Shown in pieces: positions 44,461-56,477 of a stretch of 64,000 bases of DNA. The DNA comes from Platerodrilus igneus (Eukaryota; Arthropoda; Insecta; Coleoptera; Lycidae). Where the stretch lies: positions 2,294,001 to 2,358,000 of the forward strand of contig JARFIW010000663.1 in assembly GCA_036346225.1 (NCBI GenBank), given 5' to 3'. The position numbers were made by a program, and so were the translations under genes. Each line of letters opens with the position of its first letter. The first letter of the stretch is position 1. The notes beneath the pieces were generated by a model. That model did not search any database, was not told the origin of the DNA, and saw nothing but the letters and a program-made list of their open reading frames with translations.

Positions 44461-45011
44461 CTTAAACCAATCAGTTCTGCTGCTCCCGATGCATCAAGTT
44501 TATACACCAACAATGTGCAGGAACATACTCTTTATAGCTTTGCTTACTATGTAAAGTGTAGCTACGACGATAGTTTATCAAAGTTCGAGCTTTACAGGGG
44601 GCCCTGATGCAACCAGAGTGTTTATAGAGAAAATAAAAGCGAAGGCTCGACGATTAGGAACAATTTTAAAAACCAATATCTCCATAGCACCGCTCGAGCT
44701 TATAGACGAATTACTATTATATATGGTCGACGATTGCGGTATTTATAAAAAACTCTTGGGAAAAGAGAGGACACGAGATCATTGCCATCTAACGAGTAAA
44801 TTCTGCTTTGCAGGTCATAGCAATTACAATTTAAAATATGATTTCAAAGTTCATCCCAGCGATTTTCCATAACTTAAGTGGGTATGATGCGCATTTTATT
44901 GTAAAGAAGCTGGGGTGCGACCAGCAAAGTGTTAGCGTAATACCTAACAACAAAGAGAGATACATTTCGTTTATGAAGAACGTTAGGATAGATGGAGATG
45001 TTATCGAAGAT
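44461..45011 (+). pseudogene. Polymerase relic part 2: endonuclease VII-like motif and exonuclease start
   Basis: Reads FAYYVKCSYDDSLSKFELYR before an open piece (44618-44872) with GKERTRDHCHLTSKF and GHSNYNLKY. This is the DHCH...N..L signature of endonuclease VII-like HNH domains, although a Cys expected in the second half is Tyr. A frame change leads to IFHNLSGYDAHFIVKKLG, the second exonuclease motif of protein-primed family B polymerases, then IPNNKERYISFMKNV. It is cut by the LTR element at 45012. Confidence 0.8.
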
Positions 45012-45655
45012 TGTTACATGCCAAAAATTGGCATTGCGCACTTTTTAATTTGTGAGCGAATTCGCGTCAATATTTTAAAAATAAACTTGTTCATTTCCGT
45101 CACGTCGGACAGTTGCGCCGGCGCAAGAGAATGCGCAGACGGGGAGTGAGGAAGAAATGCGCGGTTTCCAACATGACAATTATTAGCCAACGAGACGTCG
45201 AAACAGTGAGGTTTATCTGTGTCGTCCTTTTGTCTTTTCTCTTAGAATGTAGGTTCCTTTATCGTATCTCTACCTTGTATCGTTCCCTACCTTTATTGCT
45301 CCGTCCTACCTACGATCAACGAAGAGGGAAGACAATTTACTCTGGCTTCAACGACGGCGTAACCCAACCCACGCCCAACAACGCCGAGATCCACGAAGAT
45401 GAGCATGGCTCCTGCGCAAAAATAACCGCAAAGTCGTGAAGAGCTCCACATTTTTTGGTAAATGTTATTATCTTTTTTAGGGCGCCTCTTGTATGACTGT
45501 AAACATTTTTGGTTTGTGATACAATTTGAAAAGCAACTATGACGTAATATCTTGTTGCGCAATATTATGTACGCTTTAGTATGTATTGCCAACTATCGTC
45601 GTGGCTATCACACGCGCGCGCGGGACTATATAACAGTATACCTTAGATTATAACA
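45012..45655 (+). repeat. Left LTR (644 bp)
   Basis: Begins TGTTACATGCCAAAAATTGG (containing the palindrome ATGCCAA/TTGGCAT) and ends GATTATAACA. It includes a GC-rich block with GGCGCAAGAGAATGCGCAGA and a CGCGCGCGCGGGACTATATA promoter-like segment. Confidence 0.88.
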
Positions 45656-45656
45656 G

Positions 45657-45669
45657 TGGCGCCTGAACG
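45657..45669 (+). other. Primer-binding-like site of the LTR element
   Basis: TGGCGCCTGAACG, one base after the left LTR. Confidence 0.65.
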
Positions 45670-46757
45670 TTTTATTGAAAAATTTGTTTTCACCTCTTAT
45701 TTATCTTATAAGGTGTTAGTTTTGAATGTCTTTATAGAAATTGGGTTTTTCACTCAAAAATAATAAAAAATAATAATTTTTAAATTTTTAATGGCTTTTA
45801 AATAGAAAAAATATAATTTGGCAACATTGCAATTTGACAACATCTATCTTAAGTTGAAATTACATTAAATATAGCTGATGTGTCAATCTAAACATTTAAG
45901 CAGCCATGTTTGATGATTGTTTTGTTTACCTTCCATATAACGTATTTCTAACTAAATTAATTGACATTTTCCCTTATAAAAATAGTGTGCTTGTATTCTG
46001 GGTTCTTTTAAATAATTACAAAATCTAATTTAGAATGAAACTAAAGTGTATAACTTTCAAATGTGTCTAGTAAATTACATAACCTCACTTTAGCATGTGC
46101 TTTTGGATTACATAATTCTTTCTGTAAGTATTTTTAGCCATAAATACCTTTATTTACCATGCATAATGATTAAAAAAAGGAAAAAAATCTCCTTAAAATG
46201 ACACCAAGTTTAGTTAAAATAATTATTTTAATCCTAAAATTTTTCTTAGTTTATTCTAACTTGTTTTTTGGGTTAACTTCTTAAAAACCGTCGTTTAGAT
46301 AACTCATATAATCTTACTTTATTATTATTCTAAAATGTTCCCTTAACAATCTAAATAATCAACTATAACTTACGAATTCCTTCTTAAAGAAAATTTTGCT
46401 TTTAAATATAGCTTATGCAATTAACTCAATTTTTACCTTTTACCTTCTAAAACGCTATAGTAAACTTGATTTCGTTATATCTGTTTCCTTTAACATTACA
46501 ATAATGAGCTTGATGATAATGTTTTGCATTTAACATTATTTACTATCCCCTTTCCCTACGATGGTTGTTGATAAATCTCTCGATATGAAAGCAATATTTT
46601 AATAATTTGGAATACTGTTTTTTCTATACACGTATCGTTAAAGTATTGTCTTGTGTAGCGAGCAACATTTTGTTTTGATAGCATATTTTTTAGATATATC
46701 GATAATGCAACGCAGCATTCTAAGATCTATTTGGTCTAGGCAAGATTTGTAGTCGAA

Positions 46758-46870
46758 GTTGGTCGCTCAGCAGTATGTTAGTCTAGACGAGACTCATGAA
46801 GGGTTGATCGCTCAGCATTACATCAGTCTAGACAAGACTCGGGGTAAGTTTGTCGCTCTAGTAATTTGTG
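46758..46870 (+). repeat. 45-bp tandem repeat in the LTR element interior
   Basis: TTGGTCGCTCAGCAGTATG recurs at 46804 and, shortened, at 46850. The first two units keep frame, giving a 15-residue peptide repeat (LVAQQYVSLDETHEG-like). Confidence 0.65.
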
Positions 46871-48145
46871 AATCATTTTTTGAGAATGATGTTGAAGTTT
46901 TTTTTATTAGTTTTGGTGAAGCTCAAAGAAGGGCTCGTCACCCTAGTAATTATATGCGTTGTAAGATATATCTTTTTGTTCTTCAACAATTTTATCAGTA
47001 AATCAAGTTTTAATTACTGCTATCTCTTCATATATTGATTCAAACTACACTAGGTGGCATGAAATTATCTTTAAAATCGTTTTAGTTTGGCGTACATCCA
47101 AAATTTTTCACGGTCAATTTCCTTAACGGTTTATCTAATGTTTTATGTCCCTGCTATGAGTCAGTTAACTTTATTGAGCCATTTTTTCTTTTTTATACAG
47201 CACGTACCTTCTACACGTTTAACTTATTTACCTTTAACTAGCTATCTTTTTGCTACTTGTTGACTTCCCCTTGAACTTATTGGTAGCCACATATCGGTTT
47301 ATTATCTAGATTCCCTAATATAACTTTGTTGCTTCATTTAATTAATCTTGGCACCTTTTCTACAACAGATTATTTTGTTTTCAGCATTTATCTTACATCG
47401 TTTAATTTTGTGGTGATTGTCGTAACTTTGGTTGCAATAACTCATTGAATTTTTATGATTGGTTTTAGCTGATGTTTTGAGTGGATTCTTCTTTCTTTGG
47501 GCTCACATAGGAAACGCGGCCTATGCCATTGTAAGAAATAGTCCATATTTGCAGATGTAAAAAACTAGGAGTTTCTATTCCATGCGTTTTTCTTCTGAAT
47601 TATTAGAGTCGCCCACTTTATCCTTTATCATTACTTGTTTCTCCTTCAACTAAGTTACCATAACATATAACATTTTTTTGTTGTTTTTATTGAACTTTGT
47701 GGTGAGGTGCTATCGCTTTTTATGGATATCTTATCGAATTCTCAGTTGTTTTAGCATATTGGGACTGTGTGTCTGTATTTAACTGCTTATAGTTAGGCAT
47801 TTTTGCGTGTTTATGGCGCTACCGTTTCTAAAAATTACCTTGAAACAGTTGGTTTTTTGTGTGAAGGTATCTGTAGTGATACTTTTAAGTTATTGTTTCA
47901 ATTTTTGTCTGATTTTCTTATCGCAGTGGATGCACTCGTTAGAGTCCAGTTATTTTTTTAACTTATATGTCTTAACTTACCTATGTAACGGCTTCAAGGA
48001 GCCACTCTATCTTATATCTTTGGGATGGATGACGAAGCGGCTGGTGAGCTTGGGAATTTTACGCTATATCTTTAGTGTATGTAGTCGTAGCGTGCCTTAG
48101 CGTGCTGGGACGTTTCGGATCCACCTATTGTTATCTAGTTTTATT

Positions 48146-48232
48146 TTAATATCTTTATCTTACCTATTATCTTTGATAATAACTTCAGCTTAATATCTTT
48201 ATCTTACCTATTATCTTTGATAATAACTTGAG
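48146..48232. repeat. 44-bp tandem duplication near the right LTR
   Basis: TTAATATCTTTATCTTACCT at 48146 is repeated at 48190, continuing through CTATTATCTTTGATAATAAC nearly unchanged in both. Confidence 0.85.
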
Positions 48233-48940
48233 ATTTTACTTTATCTTTTTTATCTTCCTAACGTTTGGTATTTACGATCAGACGTAGGAATTATTTTTTG
48301 AATATTGAGTGAAGAAGCTAACCTGATGATAGGAACGAAATTTGTTAGGTTAGTAATATAAGAAATTAGTAAAATGGTACTGTTGGTAAATTTGTTAATT
48401 CACAACCATGTCATGAACAAGTTTTGATGTGTATTGTTTATTAAGCCAGAGTACCAGTACATAAAAAATTTGCTAGAGTGTAGAGTAACTTGCTCTTTTG
48501 GACATTTTGAAACTTGGGCATTTCTTGCCGAAGTAGAAACAGTTTAGATGCAATGCTTATGTGCGTATGCACTAAAAAACTGTAATGTTAGCTTTAATTA
48601 TAGTATATATGTTAGGCGACTTGTCGCATTTGTTTTAGTTTTAGTAGCGTTTCGTGCTCTCCGACAAATTTGTGCTGTTGATTATAACTGCGCCAAATTA
48701 AAGACTTGTGTGTGCATTTATAAATGTAGTTCATAAACAATGGAACTACACATTCCGTTTCCTGGTAAATCGTAAGACGTGTTATCGGTTGAAAAACCAG
48801 GTGGCGCCTAAAATAAAAATTTTCTAGAATCTAAGTTATGGTTGATGTAGGTTAGTTAGGATTTAAATTATAAGCTTCTACCGTGCTAACAGTCATTTTC
48901 TTTTTTTAGGATTTTTTTTCTTTTATGGCTTTGTCGCGAT

Positions 48941-49584
48941 TGTTGCATGCCAAAAATTGGCATTGCACCCTTTTTATTTTGTGAGTGAATTCGCGCCAAT
49001 ATTTTAAAAAATAAACTTGTTCATTTCCGTCACTTTGGACAGTTGCGTTGGCGCAAGAGAATGCGCAGACGTGGAGTGAGGAAGAAGTGCGCGGTTTCTG
49101 ACACGACAATTATTAGCCAACGAGACGTAGAAACAGTGAGGTTTATCTGTGTCGTCCCTTTTGTCTTTTCTCTTAGAATGTAGGTTCCTTTATCTCTACC
49201 TTGTATCGTTCCCTACATATATTGCTCCGTCCTACCTACGATCAACGAAGAGGGAAGACAAATTAATCTGGCTTCAACGACGGCGTAACCCAACCCACGT
49301 CCAACAATGACGAGATCCACGAAGATGAGCATGGCTCCTGCGCAAGAATAACCGCAAAGTCGTGAAGAGCTCCACATTTTTTGGTGAGTGTTTTTTTATC
49401 TTTTTTAAGGCACCTCTTGTATCACTGTAAACATTTTTGGTATGTGATACAATTTGAGACGCAATTATGACGTAATATCTTATTGTGCAATATTATGTAC
49501 ATGATTAGTATGTGTTGCCAACTGTCATAGTGGCTCTGAACACGCGCGCGCGGGACTATAACGGTTATACCCTAGACTATAACA
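48941..49584 (+). repeat. Right LTR (644 bp)
   Basis: Begins TGTTGCATGCCAAAAATTGG, ends GACTATAACA. Same blocks as the left LTR in the same order with scattered substitutions and small compensating indels. No clear polypurine tract precedes it (the sequence is T-rich), which is odd for an intact element. Confidence 0.88.
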
Positions 49585-50740
49585 AGATAAAGAAGGAGAA
49601 GATTCAGGTTGCATCCAACTCCGTTTCATCGATTTGCTGTGGTTCATGGCATCGTCCTTAGACAAATTGGTAAAAAATTTGGACTATCATCAGTTTGTGG
49701 AACTGCGAAAATATTTCCCCGCGGAGGATAAATTCAAACTGGTACAGAAAAAAGACGTGTTCCCATACGATTATATTACGCGCGTCACTATCTTGGATGA
49801 GGCATCGTTGCCACCCAAGGAAGTATTTTACAACAAGCTGACATCTTGCGACATCTCCTTTGCAGAGTAAGGGCGCGCACAGAAAGTATAGAAATCTTTC
49901 GGCATGAACACCCTCGGGAAATACAGCGATATTTATTTAAAGACCGACGTACTATTGTTGGCCGACGTATTTGAACATTTCCGAAACGTGTGCATTAACA
50001 CGTACGACCTCGACCCGTGCCAGTACATGATCGCCCCCAGTCTGAGCTGGGACTTGATGTTGAAATCCACATGCACAATTTTGTTAAGGCTGGCATAAGG
50101 CGAGGTCTCACGCAATGCAGCGGAAGATATCCAAAGGCCAACAATAAATACATGGAGGACTATAATGTTACCGGACCGTCCCAATGCTTAATGTACCTCG
50201 ATGCTAACAATTTATATAAATGGGCTATGAGCCAGCATTTACCTATAGGCGGATTTAGATGGTTGAACGATACTGAAGTTGATCGCGTCAAGCGGAAGAT
50301 TATGGATATACCTGGGATCTGCGACTTGGGGTATGTATTGGCGGTAGATTTAAGGTATCCCAAAGAACTGCACGGTCCTCATAATGACATGCCTTTCTGC
50401 CCCGAAACTAACTTCGCCATACACCAAATCCAAGACTCCGAAACCACTTACCACCTTGGAAAACAAGAAGAACTATATAATTCATTATAGAAATCTTCAA
50501 CAGTGTCTAAAGAATGGACTGCGGATCACACCGATCCACCGAGTAATGGAATTCGAGAAGTCTCCATGGTTGAAAACGCAGATTGATCTTAACGCGAGGG
50601 TGAGAACACGGGCGAAATGTACGTTCGAAAAGGACTTTTTCAAATTAATTAATAACGCTATCTTCGGGAAAATCTTGGAGAATGTGGACAAACGCGTCGA
50701 TGTTAAAATTGCGATCCGGTGGGAACCGGAAGGAAATGAC
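49585..50740 (+). pseudogene. Polymerase relic part 3: family B DNA polymerase core
   Basis: Resumes after the LTR element. FMASSLDKLVKNLDYHQFV and the open piece to 49869 belong to the exonuclease region. YLKTDVLLLADVFEHFRNVC fits the third exonuclease motif (YX3D). From 50017 a 157-residue frame holds LMYLDANNLYKWAMSQHLP, polymerase motif A in the form used by protein-primed, Polinton-like enzymes. After a frameshift, FFKLINNAIFGKILENV is motif B. Similarity ends at about 50740 before motif C (DTDS), so the palm is truncated. This class replicates linear elements with a terminal protein. Confidence 0.85.
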
Positions 50741-51369
50741 TGCATTTTACTGTACAGTTTCTGTTTTTCAATTCCTGATTTACAACTGCTAGTTATTAGA
50801 CACAAATAGTTAATGTTTTCCACGCAAAAAAATTTGTAATAAAAATAGCGATTCTTTAACTGGTCAAGATTTATGTCATTAACAACATGAAAGGTTTCAC
50901 GTTCGATAAAATCTCAAAAGATAAGATGTAATAAATTTGTTTACCCATCTTCTAACTATTAGTACCTCGACGTGTTAATTACTCACACCTATATAAAACC
51001 ACTGGGCTATATTACAAATGCGTGCTTTATTAGCATCAAGTAATGTTATATCCTTCCAGTCAAGGTTAAGTTTCTATTTTTCTACATCGCTAATTCGATA
51101 ATTTGTTACTATCATAGCTTCGGGCCTTGCTTGCGTATTATAATGACACATTTAAAGAGTATTATGTTTTATTTATAACCACTGAAGCAGCGTTGATTTA
51201 ATATACAAAGAAGCCATACTCGATTTACAAATAGCATAATATAGGGAAATATATTATAATACAGCGGGTTTATTCCATTTTAAACATGACAGAAAGATGA
51301 AATCACCAATAGATACAGAGAAAAGAAAAAATTATAACCTATGGAATATTTTAAAATTTACTAAGACGC
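50741..51369. other. AT-rich spacer, nothing recognised
   Basis: Between the truncated polymerase and the 112-bp satellite. No coding or repeat signal found. Confidence 0.45.
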
Positions 51370-52240
51370 AGTAAAATAATTTTCAAGAAGACCTCAAAAA
51401 AAACCCCTTCAAGTCTGTCTACTCATTAAACCTGTAACACAGGGGCGCGTTCAGGAATATAAATCTGTTGGTGTTTGGTCTACAGTAATAATTGAAAGAA
51501 GACCTCAAAAATCCTATTAAAATCTGTCTACTCATTCAACCTGTAACACAGGTGCGCGTTCAGGAATAGAAATCTCTTAGTGTTTGGTCTAGGGTACTAA
51601 TTTGCAAGAAGACCTTAAAAATCTCATAAACTATGTCTACTCATTAAACCTGTAACACAGGGGCGCGTTCAGGAATAAAAATAAGTTAGAATGTTTGGTC
51701 TAGAGTAATAATTTTCAAGAAGACTCAAAAATTCCATAAAAGTCTGCTTACTCATTAAACCAGTAACATAGGAGTGCGTTCAGGAATAAAAATTTGTTAA
51801 GAGTGTTTGGTCTAGAATAATAATTTTCAAGAAGACCTCAAAAATCCCATTAAAGTCTGTCTACTCATTAAACCTGTAACACAGGGCCGCGTTCAGAAAT
51901 AAATATCTGTTGGAAGTTTAGTCTAGAGTAATAATTTTCAAAAAGACCTCAAAAATACCATTAAAGTCTGACTACTGATTAAATCTGTAGCACAGGGGCG
52001 CGTTCAGGAATATAAATATGTTAGTGTTTGGTCTAGAGTGATAATTTTCAAGGAGATCTCAAAAATCCTATTAAAGTCTGTTTACTCATTAAACCTGTAA
52101 CACAGGGGAGCTTCAGGAATAAAAATATGTTAGAGTGTTTGGTCTAGAGTAATAATTTTCAAGAATAACTAAAAAATCCTATTGAAGTCTGTCTACTCAT
52201 TAAAACTGTAATACAGGAGAGCGTTCAGGAATAAAAATAT
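51370..52240 (+). repeat. 112-bp satellite, left block (8 monomers)
   Basis: Monomer of 110-113 bp with anchor motifs TTTGGTCTAGAGTAATAA, TTTTCAAGAAGACCTCAAAA, TAAACCTGTAACACAGGGG and GCGTTCAGGAATAAAAAT. Eight monomers, all of one subtype (CTACTCATTAAACC). The left edge is diverged. Confidence 0.92.
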
Positions 52241-54414
52241 TCTTACTAAATAATATTCTTACTGATGGGGTTAATTGAATAATTAAAGTAACCGGTGGGT
52301 TCTTTAATATTTTCAGATGAAACCAGTGAACTTTAAGGAAGGATTTCCTTAAAATGATGGAACGCAAATAGAGCAATAGAACAATAGAGCTTATGAGGAT
52401 TAGTGGTGGTTCTTTTTACAAAACATTATTTACTTACTATGGCTTAATTCATACCAAAATCAGGGTTAGCTTGGGCGCCAGCAAGTGATTAAATTTTAAA
52501 CACGGAGTTTCCCTAAGGGGGACTTGGGAGTCCTTAGAGAGGAAAATTGTATTAACTGCTTACGCTATAAAGAAAATTGGATTAAATTAACAAGGTGAGG
52601 ACACAAGAGGTATACTCTTGCTACCTCATAATAAAAAATGCTGTATAGGTTAATTATGCACACACTTTTATAGACACAAATATTAGGCATCAAATTCTGA
52701 AAGAGCTATCAGAGCTTCTTCGTTAAATAGGAGCTACAAATATCATTATCTCGAAGGTATTTATGCCTTTTGTTCCTTGATCTAGTTACACCATTTTTGA
52801 TCTCACTTGTTCAAAATAAAACAATTAATTAAATGAATTAAATGGTGATTCTTTAATTAAAAGTTACTTCATGATAAAAATTGTATGTGCAAATTTTGCA
52901 TATCAAAAAGGTTACTATAATTTCTTCTACACACATGTATAATTATAAATTCAAATGAAATATCAAATACGTTAAGCGTTTCTTTTTACTACAAAATTAA
53001 CTCAAATCAATACCCAAAATATCAGATCTGTTATTCGGTTTACAAGTGTATATGAAAATATCCAAAAATCTAATAATTCAATGTTCAAAAGCTTTAACTA
53101 TAATTACACATAAATGAAACTTTAATCAGAACTCAATGGAGTTGCTTAATTTTGTTAATAATAATAACGGTTATGACACTGGATTTAATATTGACAATGA
53201 AAAAAATTATCAAAGTCCTTTATGGTTTGTTAAACAAAATAATAGTTATAGGTCATCACAAAGTTATTTTTCTGGTATAGCCTTGTATCAATGTTCGCCA
53301 AGTGCGGACGTCATGTAAAAATAATATAGAGCTCTTACCTCGTTTTAACAGGTTTTTGTTTGTGTGACAGCGTTACATTGTATTAAAGCAGATGTATATA
53401 CATACGGTTCCTGGACAAACAAATGACGTCGCCTTCACATGTTGCACTGAAAACAACCAGCTGCGTGTTTCTTGTACCCAATTATACGAGCTTAAAGCAT
53501 ATTTCCTCTACGCAATAACGGGACAAACCAAAATCCATTCCAACGGTTATGACAAAATGCAAAGCTTCGATGTATTACTGCATTTATTTCGTTACCAAAA
53601 CAATTATCTTGAGTATAATTATCCACATTGTTACTTGTAAATTCATCTTAGCAATTTTAAAAATATCATTGCTATCTAAATTGTAGAACATTCCTGTTAA
53701 ATCTCAAATATTACAGTTTCATTGCAGAACATTTTATTAAATCCAAGTATTACAGTAAAGTTGAAGGACGTTCATGTTAGACCAAAATTTATTATCGCTA
53801 CACTGAAGTACTTTCTTGTTAAATTTAGAATATTATCATCAACTTGATAAATGCTCACATTAAATGGTAAATTCGATAATCATAAACGAAAAAAAAAGAT
53901 CCATATGATCATACAACACAAAATTTAAACGGGATAATTTTTATACAAAATAAAACAGGATAAGACTAGATAAAAGAAGATACGAGAAGAGCGCTACAAC
54001 AAAATTATTTAGTTTGTCTAAAGGATTATATCTATTTGCTTACCATTATTAAAAACACTGCATCAAGTGTTTATTACACCTGAGCTTTCACATACGCGTA
54101 TAGCCACACGTAAATTACTGGCTAGAACTCTAAGGTTCTCCATGATGCCTTCGTGCCAAGTGTTCCAGCCAGAATGACCGTTGACACGTTGCGCACGAAA
54201 TATTAAAGGTGTTTGGCATTGAAAGGTTTATTCAATTTGTTAACGCCTGATGTTAGCAACCAAACTAGCATCTCTGTATTGTGGTTAGACTACACGATTC
54301 CAATACGTATATTTATTTAAATGACGACGTTTACGTGTTTAATGGAACAGACAAAAAGATGTATTTAACTAACAATTTATTGGTGCGTTGCAGTCGTCAA
54401 AAAAAAATTGTTAC
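52241..54414. mobile_element. 2.17-kb insertion inside the satellite
   Basis: The monomer phase stops at ...AAAAATAT and resumes at AATATGTTAAAGTG; AATAT is present on both sides (52236-52240, 54415-54419), so it looks like a 5-bp target duplication. It contains TTGGGCGCCAGCAAGTG at about 52474 (LTR-leader-like) and two unrecognised frames (53136-53318, 53392-53640). No terminal repeats could be defined. Confidence 0.6.
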
Positions 54415-56477
54415 AATATGTTAAAGTGTTTGGTCTAGAGTAATAATTTTCAAGAATACCTAAAAAATCCTATTAAAATCTGTCGATTCATTACACCCGA
54501 ATCACAGGAGCGTGTTGAGGAATAGAAATCTGCTAGTCTTTGGTCTTGAGTAAAAATTTTCAAGGAGACCTCAAAAATTCCATTAAAGTCTGTCTACTCA
54601 TTAAACCTGTAACATAGGGGCGCGTTCAGGAATAAAAATCTGTTAGAGTATTTGGTCTAGAGTAATAATTTACGAGAGAACCTAAAAAATCCTATTAAAG
54701 TCTGTCTACTCGTTAAATCTGTAACACAGGGGAACGTTCAGGAATAAAAATATATTAGAGTGTTTGGTCTAGAGTAATAATTTTCAAGAAAACCTAAAAA
54801 ATCCCATTAAAGTCTGTCTGACATTAAAGCTGTAACACAGGGGTGCTTAAATCTGTAACACAAGGGTGCGTTCAGGAATACAAATCTGCTAGTGTTTGGT
54901 CTAGAGTAATAATTTTCAAGAAGACCTAAAAAATTCTATTAAAGTCTGTCTACTCACTAAATCTGTAACACGGGAGAGCGTTCAGGAATAGAAATCTGTT
55001 AGATTGTTTGGTCTAGAGTAATAATTTTCAAGAAGGCCTCAAAAATCAAATTAAAATCTGTCGATTCATTACACCTGAATCACAGGAGCGTGTTCAGGAA
55101 TAGAAATCTGTTAGGCTTTGGTCTAGAGTAAAAATTTTCAAGGAGACCTCAAAAATCCCATTAAAGTCTGTCTACTCATCAACTCTATAACACAGGGGTG
55201 CGTTCAGGAATAGAAATCTGTTTGATTCTTTGGTCTAGAGTAATAATTTTTAAGAAGACCTAAAAAATCCCATTAAAATCTGTCGATTCATTACACCTGA
55301 ATCAGAGGAGCGTGTTCAGGAATAGAAATCTGTCAGTCTTTGGTCTAGAGTAATAATTTACAACAAGACCTAAAAAATTCTATTAAAGTCTGTCTACTCA
55401 TTAAATCTGTAACACAGGGGAGTGTTCAGGAATAAAAATATATTAGAGTGTTTGGTCTAGAGTAAAAATTTTCAAGGAGACCTCAAAAATCCCATTAAAG
55501 TCTGTCTACTCATCAACTCTGTAACACAGGGGCGCGTTCAGGAATAGAAATATGTTAGATTGTTTGGTCTAGAGTAATAATTTTCAAGAAGACCTCAAAA
55601 ATCCCATTAAAGTGTCTACTCATTAAACCTGTAACATAGGGGCGCGTTCAGGAATAAAAATCTGTTAGAGTATTTGGTCTAAAGTAATAATTTTTTGGTC
55701 TAGAGTAATAATTTACAACAAGACCTAAAAAATTCTATTAAAGTCTGTCTACTCATTAAATCTGTAACACAGGGGAGCGTTCAGGAATAAAAATATATTA
55801 GAGTGTTTGGTCTAGAGTAATAATTTTCAAGAAAACCTAAAAAATCCCATTAAAGTCGGTCTGACATTAAAGCTGTATCACAGGGGTGCTTAAATCTGTA
55901 ACACAGGGGTGCGTTCAAGAATAGAAATTTGCTAGTGTTTGGTCTAGAGTAATAATTTTCAAGAAGACCTAAAAAATTCCATTAAAATTTGTTGATTCAT
56001 TAAACCTGAATCACAGGAGCGCGTTAAGGAATAGAAATCTGTTAGTCTTTGGTCTAGAGTAAAAATTTTCAAGGAGACCTCAAAAATCCCATTAAAGTCT
56101 GTTGATTGATTAAACCTATAACACAGGAGCGCGTTCAGGAATAGAAATCTGTTAGTATTTGGTCTAGAGTAATAATTTTCAAGAAGACCTAAAAAATCCC
56201 ATTAAAGTCTGTCTCACATTAAAGCTGTAACACAGGGGTGCGTTCAGGAATACAAATCTGCTAGTGTTTGGTTTAGAGTAATAATTTTCAAGAAGACCTC
56301 AAAAATCCTATAAAACTCTGTCGACTCATTAAACCTGTATCACAGAGGTGTGTTCAGGAATAGAAATCTGTCAGAGTTTGGTTTAGAGTAATAATTTTCA
56401 AGAAGACTTCAAAAATCCCATTAAAGTCTGTCTATTTATTAAACCTGTAACATAGGGGCGCGTTCAGGAATAAAAAT
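54415..56477 (+). repeat. 112-bp satellite, right block (18 monomers)
   Basis: Same monomer as 51370-52240, but with three subtypes: A (CTACTCATTAAA), B (CGATTCATTACACC...AATCACAGGAGCG) and C (CTGACATTAAAGC, with a small internal duplication giving GGGGTGCTTAAATC). The A-then-C pair with that duplication appears twice, about 1.05 kb apart, implying a higher-order repeat. One monomer near 55,685 carries a truncated extra start. Confidence 0.92.

Larger units (their letters stand above)
45012..49584 (+). mobile_element. LTR retrotransposon without recognisable genes (LARD-like), 4,573 bp
   Basis: Two LTRs of equal length (644 bp), a target duplication AGAT (45008-45011 and 49585-49588), and a primer-binding-like site right after the left LTR. 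The 3.3-kb interior has no gag, protease, RT or integrase motif that I can find; its longest frames (46759-47001, 47807-48100) are unrecognised. Structure complete but coding absent is the definition of a large retrotransposon derivative, mobilised in trans if at all. It interrupts a polymerase pseudogene that reads across the site. Confidence 0.85.

Noticed and set aside
45113..45439. 108-codon Arg-rich frame in the left LTR
   Set aside because: Not open in the right LTR and reads through LTR promoter-like sequence; no domain.
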